Shown here piece by piece: positions 8,556-10,498 of a DNA stretch of 10,498 nucleotides (its first letter is position 1; every line of letters begins with the position of its first letter). Made by a program: the position numbers and the translations under genes. Under the pieces are notes generated by a model that was given only the letters and a program-made list of their open reading frames with translations, had not been told where the DNA came from and did no database searches. Location: positions 1-10,498 of the forward strand of contig RFNE01000358.1 of NCBI GenBank assembly GCA_009927375.1, given 5' to 3'. The stretch comes from Actinomycetota bacterium (GTDB taxonomy: Bacteria; Actinomycetota; Acidimicrobiia; Acidimicrobiales; Ilumatobacteraceae).

Positions 8556-8561
8556 AGTCTA
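8556..8561 (-). promoter_or_regulatory. Candidate -10 element for prs
   Basis: The minus strand reads TAGACTGAGG, with TAGACT fitting a TAnnnT -10 hexamer, about 32 bases before the prs ATG; a start about 7 bases downstream would leave a leader of roughly 25 bases. No convincing -35 is visible. The region 8524-8671 between prs and the tRNA holds no ORF or strong hairpin that I can support. Confidence 0.35.
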
Positions 8562-8671
8562 GGAGAAATGCTTTGCGCGCTCCGATTCGACGAGCGTCCG
8601 CGCATCGACCGAGGAGACGTCGTCACATTCCGTGGGGCGACCTCGTCGGGTCGGCCAGATGTTGCGAGCGA

Positions 8672-8745
8672 TGGTTCCGGGGAGAGGACTCGAACCCCTA
8701 TATGCGGGACCAAAACCCGCTGTCCTGCCATTGAACGACCCCGGA
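8672..8745 (-). tRNA. tRNA-Gln (anticodon UUG) with encoded CCA
   Basis: Read on the minus strand, a 7-base-pair acceptor stem forms between TCCGGGG (8745-8739) and CCCCGGA (8682-8676). The discriminator A (8675) and a genomically encoded CCA (8674-8672) follow. The D arm is GTTC-AATGGCA-GGAC. The anticodon arm is GCGGG-TTTTGGT-CCCGC with anticodon TTG, reading CAA and, by wobble, CAG. The variable loop is ATAT and the T arm is AGGGG-TTCGAGT-CCTCT with one G-T pair. All four arms close. The tRNA lies in the same direction as prs and diverges from the bS22 gene. A possible -10 (TACCGT, 8762-8757) lies a few bases upstream but has no matching -35. Confidence 0.95.
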
Positions 8746-8797
8746 CTGACGTCTCCACGGTACCCAATCGGAGGCGCTCAAATGCTCTGTCACCCGA

Positions 8798-8803
8798 TAG
8801 CGT
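8798..8803 (+). promoter_or_regulatory. Candidate -10 element for the bS22 gene
   Basis: TAGCGT ends 10 bases before the bS22 ATG. Transcription from it would begin only about 3-4 bases before the start codon, giving an almost leaderless mRNA. No Shine-Dalgarno sequence is visible before the ATG, which fits that reading; leaderless mRNAs are common in actinobacteria. There is no clear -35. Confidence 0.27.
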
Positions 8804-8813
8804 GTCGTGCGCT

Positions 8814-8906
8814 ATGGGATCACTCGTCAAACGCCGCCGCAAGCGCATGCGCAAGAAGAAGCACAAGAAGATGCTTCGTCGCACGCGTCACCAGCGCCGC
8901 AAGTAA
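8814..8906 (+). CDS. Small ribosomal subunit protein bS22 (AURKAIP1/COX24-domain family)
   Basis: The product is only 30 residues: MGSLVKRRRKRMRKKKHKKM then LRRTRHQRRK. This is a near-consensus match to the tiny, extremely basic bacterial family with the AURKAIP1/COX24 domain. Its mycobacterial member was seen in ribosome structures as bS22, bound to 16S rRNA in the small subunit. More than half of the residues are Lys or Arg and there is no room for a fold without RNA. It is the only plus-strand gene here, diverging from tRNA-Gln (68 bases between starts) and ending 7 bases from the ispE stop on the opposite strand. Its size means gene finders often miss it. I rely on recalled family sequence for the name; the coding call is strong because MGS...KKRRKRM...RRTR is so characteristic. 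Confidence 0.9.
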   Translation: MGSLVKRRRKRMRKKKHKKMLRRTRHQRRK

Positions 8907-8913
8907 TCCCTCT

Positions 8914-9654
8914 CTAGAGCGTCGCGATCGTCTTCGCGAGCACCACGGTTGCCTCGGGCAACTTCTCGTGCAGATCGGGGAAGTGACCCCGCACCCACCA
9001 CGTGGCTCCACTCCCCGCGAGTATTGGCGTCACACCCGTCGCATTCCCGATTCGTTCCCGCCAATCGGCGAGTCGTGGCTCGACGACGATCGCCGGTGTT
9101 TCGAGGTCGTTCGGACCGCTGCCACGCTGGCGTGAGGCATCGAGGTCGTCCCACGCGCGATACACCGCGGGGGTCGAGACGCCGAATGGTGGCGTGATGA
9201 GGGTGACGTTCTCGTCGCGATGCACGAGCGGAGAGATGATCTCGCCGATGCCCGACACGCGCGCACGGCCGCCGACCATGCAGAACGGCACGTCTGCTCC
9301 GATGCGCGAAGCTGCCACGAGATCGTCGAATTCCGCCCAGCGCAGGATCGCCGCCGCATCTGCGCTGCCACCACCGAGTCCGCCGCCCGAGGGAATGTTC
9401 TTCGTCACGTGCACGGCCGCACTCACGCCGCAGAGTCGCAACGCTTTGGCGATCAAGTTGTCCTCGGAGTCGGTGATGCCGTTCGCGAAGGGTCCGTCGA
9501 GGGTGATTCCCGTCGAGGACGTGTCGATCGACAACACGTCGTGCAGATCGAGGCTCACCATCTCGGCGTCGATGTCGTGGTAACCGTCGTCGCGCACACC
9601 GACGACGCGCAAGGCAAGGGTGAGCTTGGCGTGTGCGGTGAGTCTTTCGATCAC
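8914..9654 (-). CDS. ispE: 4-diphosphocytidyl-2-C-methyl-D-erythritol kinase
   Basis: IspE phosphorylates CDP-methylerythritol in the non-mevalonate route to isoprenoids. It belongs to the GHMP kinase family. The 246-residue product starts with a GTG: VIERLTAHAKLTLALRVVG. It shows K10, the DDGYHDIDAEMVSLDLHD segment (H26), the ATP-binding glycine loop IPSGGGLGGGSADAAA (about 87-102), GADVPF with the catalytic Asp at 121, and a C-terminal GHMP motif LAGSGATWW. The GTG overlaps the rsmA TGA in GTGA, and AAGGCGG lies 7 bases upstream inside rsmA as a good ribosome binding site. That is why this start is chosen over the much longer open frame reaching back to 10206, which only runs antiparallel in frame through rsmA without family sequence. 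The protein is compact beside the E. coli enzyme (283 residues). Confidence 0.95.
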   Translation of the reverse strand: MIERLTAHAKLTLALRVVGVRDDGYHDIDAEMVSLDLHDVLSIDTSSTGITLDGPFANGITDSEDNLIAKALRLCGVSAAVHVTKNIPSGGGLGGGSADAAAILRWAEFDDLVAASRIGADVPFCMVGGRARVSGIGEIISPLVHRDENVTLITPPFGVSTPAVYRAWDDLDASRQRGSGPNDLETPAIVVEPRLADWRERIGNATGVTPILAGSGATWWVRGHFPDLHEKLPEATVVLAKTIATL

Positions 9655-10472
9655 GCGTGCACCGCCTTGCACAGTCGACCCCAGGCCACGACGTCGAGTT
9701 CCTCTGGGCGTGCATCGCTTGCGACGCCCGCGTGCTCGAACTGCTCCGGCGTCACGATTCCCGCGAGTGATCGACGCAGCATCTTGCGACGTTGGGCGAA
9801 TCCCGCGCGCACGAGCGCGAACAGTTCCTTCGGATCCACGCCCTCGACTGCAGGAGTGTCGCGGCGGGTGAACTCGACGAGTGCGGAGGAGACGTTCGGC
9901 TTGGGGAGGAACACCGTCGCGGGCACGTCGGCCACGATTCGGGCATTCGACCAATATTCGACCTTCACCGAGACCGCACCGTAGGCGCTCGTGCGTGGCT
10001 GGGCGACGAATCGATCGGCCACTTCGCGCTGCACCATCACCAACATGTGGCGAACGGAAGGAACGTCGTCCAGGATGTCGGCCACGAGTGGGGTGGCGAC
10101 GTTGTAGGGCAGGTTCGCCACCACGTGCCAGGACTGCGATTGCTTGGCGAGTGAGTTCCAGTCGAGTTCGCCGGCATCTGCATGCAGCACTTCGACGTTG
10201 TCGCAATCAGCGACGACCTCGCGCAACACCTCGACGACGCCGTTGTCGATCTCCACGGCGAGCACGTGTGCGCCGGTCTCCGCGAGTGCGAGCGTGAGTG
10301 AGCCGAGTCCCGCGCCGATCTCGACGACATGGTCGCCCGGTCCGACGCCACTCAGGCGCGCGATCTTGCGGACGATGTTCGGGTCGACGACGAAGTTCTG
10401 GCCGAATGCGCGTCGCGGGGACAGCCCGTTGGCCTCGAGGAGCGAGGCGATGTCGCTACGCGAGTGGGTCAC
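9651..10472 (-). CDS. rsmA: 16S rRNA (adenine1518/1519-N6)-dimethyltransferase
   Basis: RsmA (KsgA) dimethylates two adjacent adenines in the 3'-terminal hairpin of 16S rRNA late in 30S assembly. The 273-residue protein contains FGQNFVVDPNIVRKI (23-37), the SAM-binding motif VVEIGAGLGSLTLALAE (49-65) and the acidic VEID. It also has HADAGELD and the catalytic motif IV NLPY (120-123). QREVADRF and SAYGAVSV follow, then FLPKPNVSSALVEF in the core and a helical C-terminal domain (FALVRAGFAQRRKMLRRSL). The start is GTG at 10472-10470, giving the usual short leader before the GQNF box. Both ends overlap neighbours by GTGA, with the preceding partial frame and with ispE, so this set is probably one transcript with coupled translation. 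The ksgA-ispE pair is widely conserved in actinobacteria. Confidence 0.96.
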   Translation of the reverse strand: MTHSRSDIASLLEANGLSPRRAFGQNFVVDPNIVRKIARLSGVGPGDHVVEIGAGLGSLTLALAETGAHVLAVEIDNGVVEVLREVVADCDNVEVLHADAGELDWNSLAKQSQSWHVVANLPYNVATPLVADILDDVPSVRHMLVMVQREVADRFVAQPRTSAYGAVSVKVEYWSNARIVADVPATVFLPKPNVSSALVEFTRRDTPAVEGVDPKELFALVRAGFAQRRKMLRRSLAGIVTPEQFEHAGVASDARPEELDVVAWGRLCKAVHA

Positions 10473-10498
10473 CAGGTGATCTTCACGGGGATCGGGGC
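10469..10498 (-). CDS. Extreme C-terminus of an unidentified upstream gene
   Basis: The frame entering at the window edge reads APIPVKITW and stops at a TGA (10471-10469) that shares GTGA with the rsmA start. Nine codons are too few to name a family. The identical overlap style at the rsmA-ispE junction makes a real upstream gene of the same operon plausible. In related genomes the neighbours here are often tatD, metG or a resuscitation-promoting factor gene, but nothing in these residues decides it. Confidence 0.4.
   Translation of the reverse strand, partial: APIPVKITW

Noticed and set aside
8638..8653. Small inverted repeat between tRNA-Gln and prs (CGACC...GGTCG)
   Set aside because: A five-base stem with a six-base loop and no T tract is expected by chance in high-GC sequence.
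9655..10206. Extension of the ispE frame by some 180 codons upstream
   Set aside because: It overlaps rsmA in another frame, is rich in Arg and shows no family sequence. The GTG in the GTGA overlap with AAGGCGG upstream is a better start.
1..10498. Mobile elements, CRISPR, phage or defence genes
   Set aside because: No transposase, integrase, repeat array, terminal repeats or attachment-site duplication were seen; although the tRNA-Gln could be an integration target, no integrase or duplicated tRNA end is present in the window.

Overview
This window is a stretch of ordinary housekeeping chromosome from a high-GC Gram-positive bacterium. Protein style and gene order point to the Actinobacteria, probably a deep-branching lineage such as the Acidimicrobiia; that placement is inference. 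The gene set (rsmA, ispE, prs, rplY, pth, mfd, mazG, a lipoprotein gene, eno) matches, with rearrangement, a conserved cluster I recall from Mycobacterium. There the genes run ksgA-ispE and pth-rplY-prsA-glmU, followed by mfd-mazG-lpqU-eno. I see no mobile element, CRISPR array, defence system or phage gene.

Layout: everything except one tiny gene is on the minus strand, so transcription runs from high to low coordinates. At the right edge are the last nine codons of an unknown gene, then rsmA (16S rRNA dimethyladenosine methyltransferase) and ispE (isoprenoid synthesis). These are joined by four-base GTGA stop/start overlaps. A 30-codon plus-strand gene for the ribosomal protein bS22 meets ispE tail to tail. 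It diverges from a tRNA-Gln(UUG) gene with an encoded CCA end. Next is prs (PRPP synthase), followed by a tightly packed unit: rplY, pth, mfd, a parvulin-type lipoprotein foldase, mazG and the start of eno. Gaps inside that unit are 4 to 12 bases.

Functionally the cluster joins ribosome and translation upkeep (rsmA, bS22, bL25, Pth, tRNA-Gln), precursor supply (Prs, IspE), DNA repair linked to transcription (Mfd), nucleotide-pool cleaning (MazG), folding outside the membrane (the lipoprotein) and glycolysis (enolase).

The main oddity is three apparent single-base losses: two near the 3' end of mazG and one in the N-terminal part of mfd. Each lies at a C run of the coding strand and breaks a protein whose downstream part is otherwise intact. 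Sequencing or assembly error is the likeliest explanation. I found no convincing previously undescribed system here.
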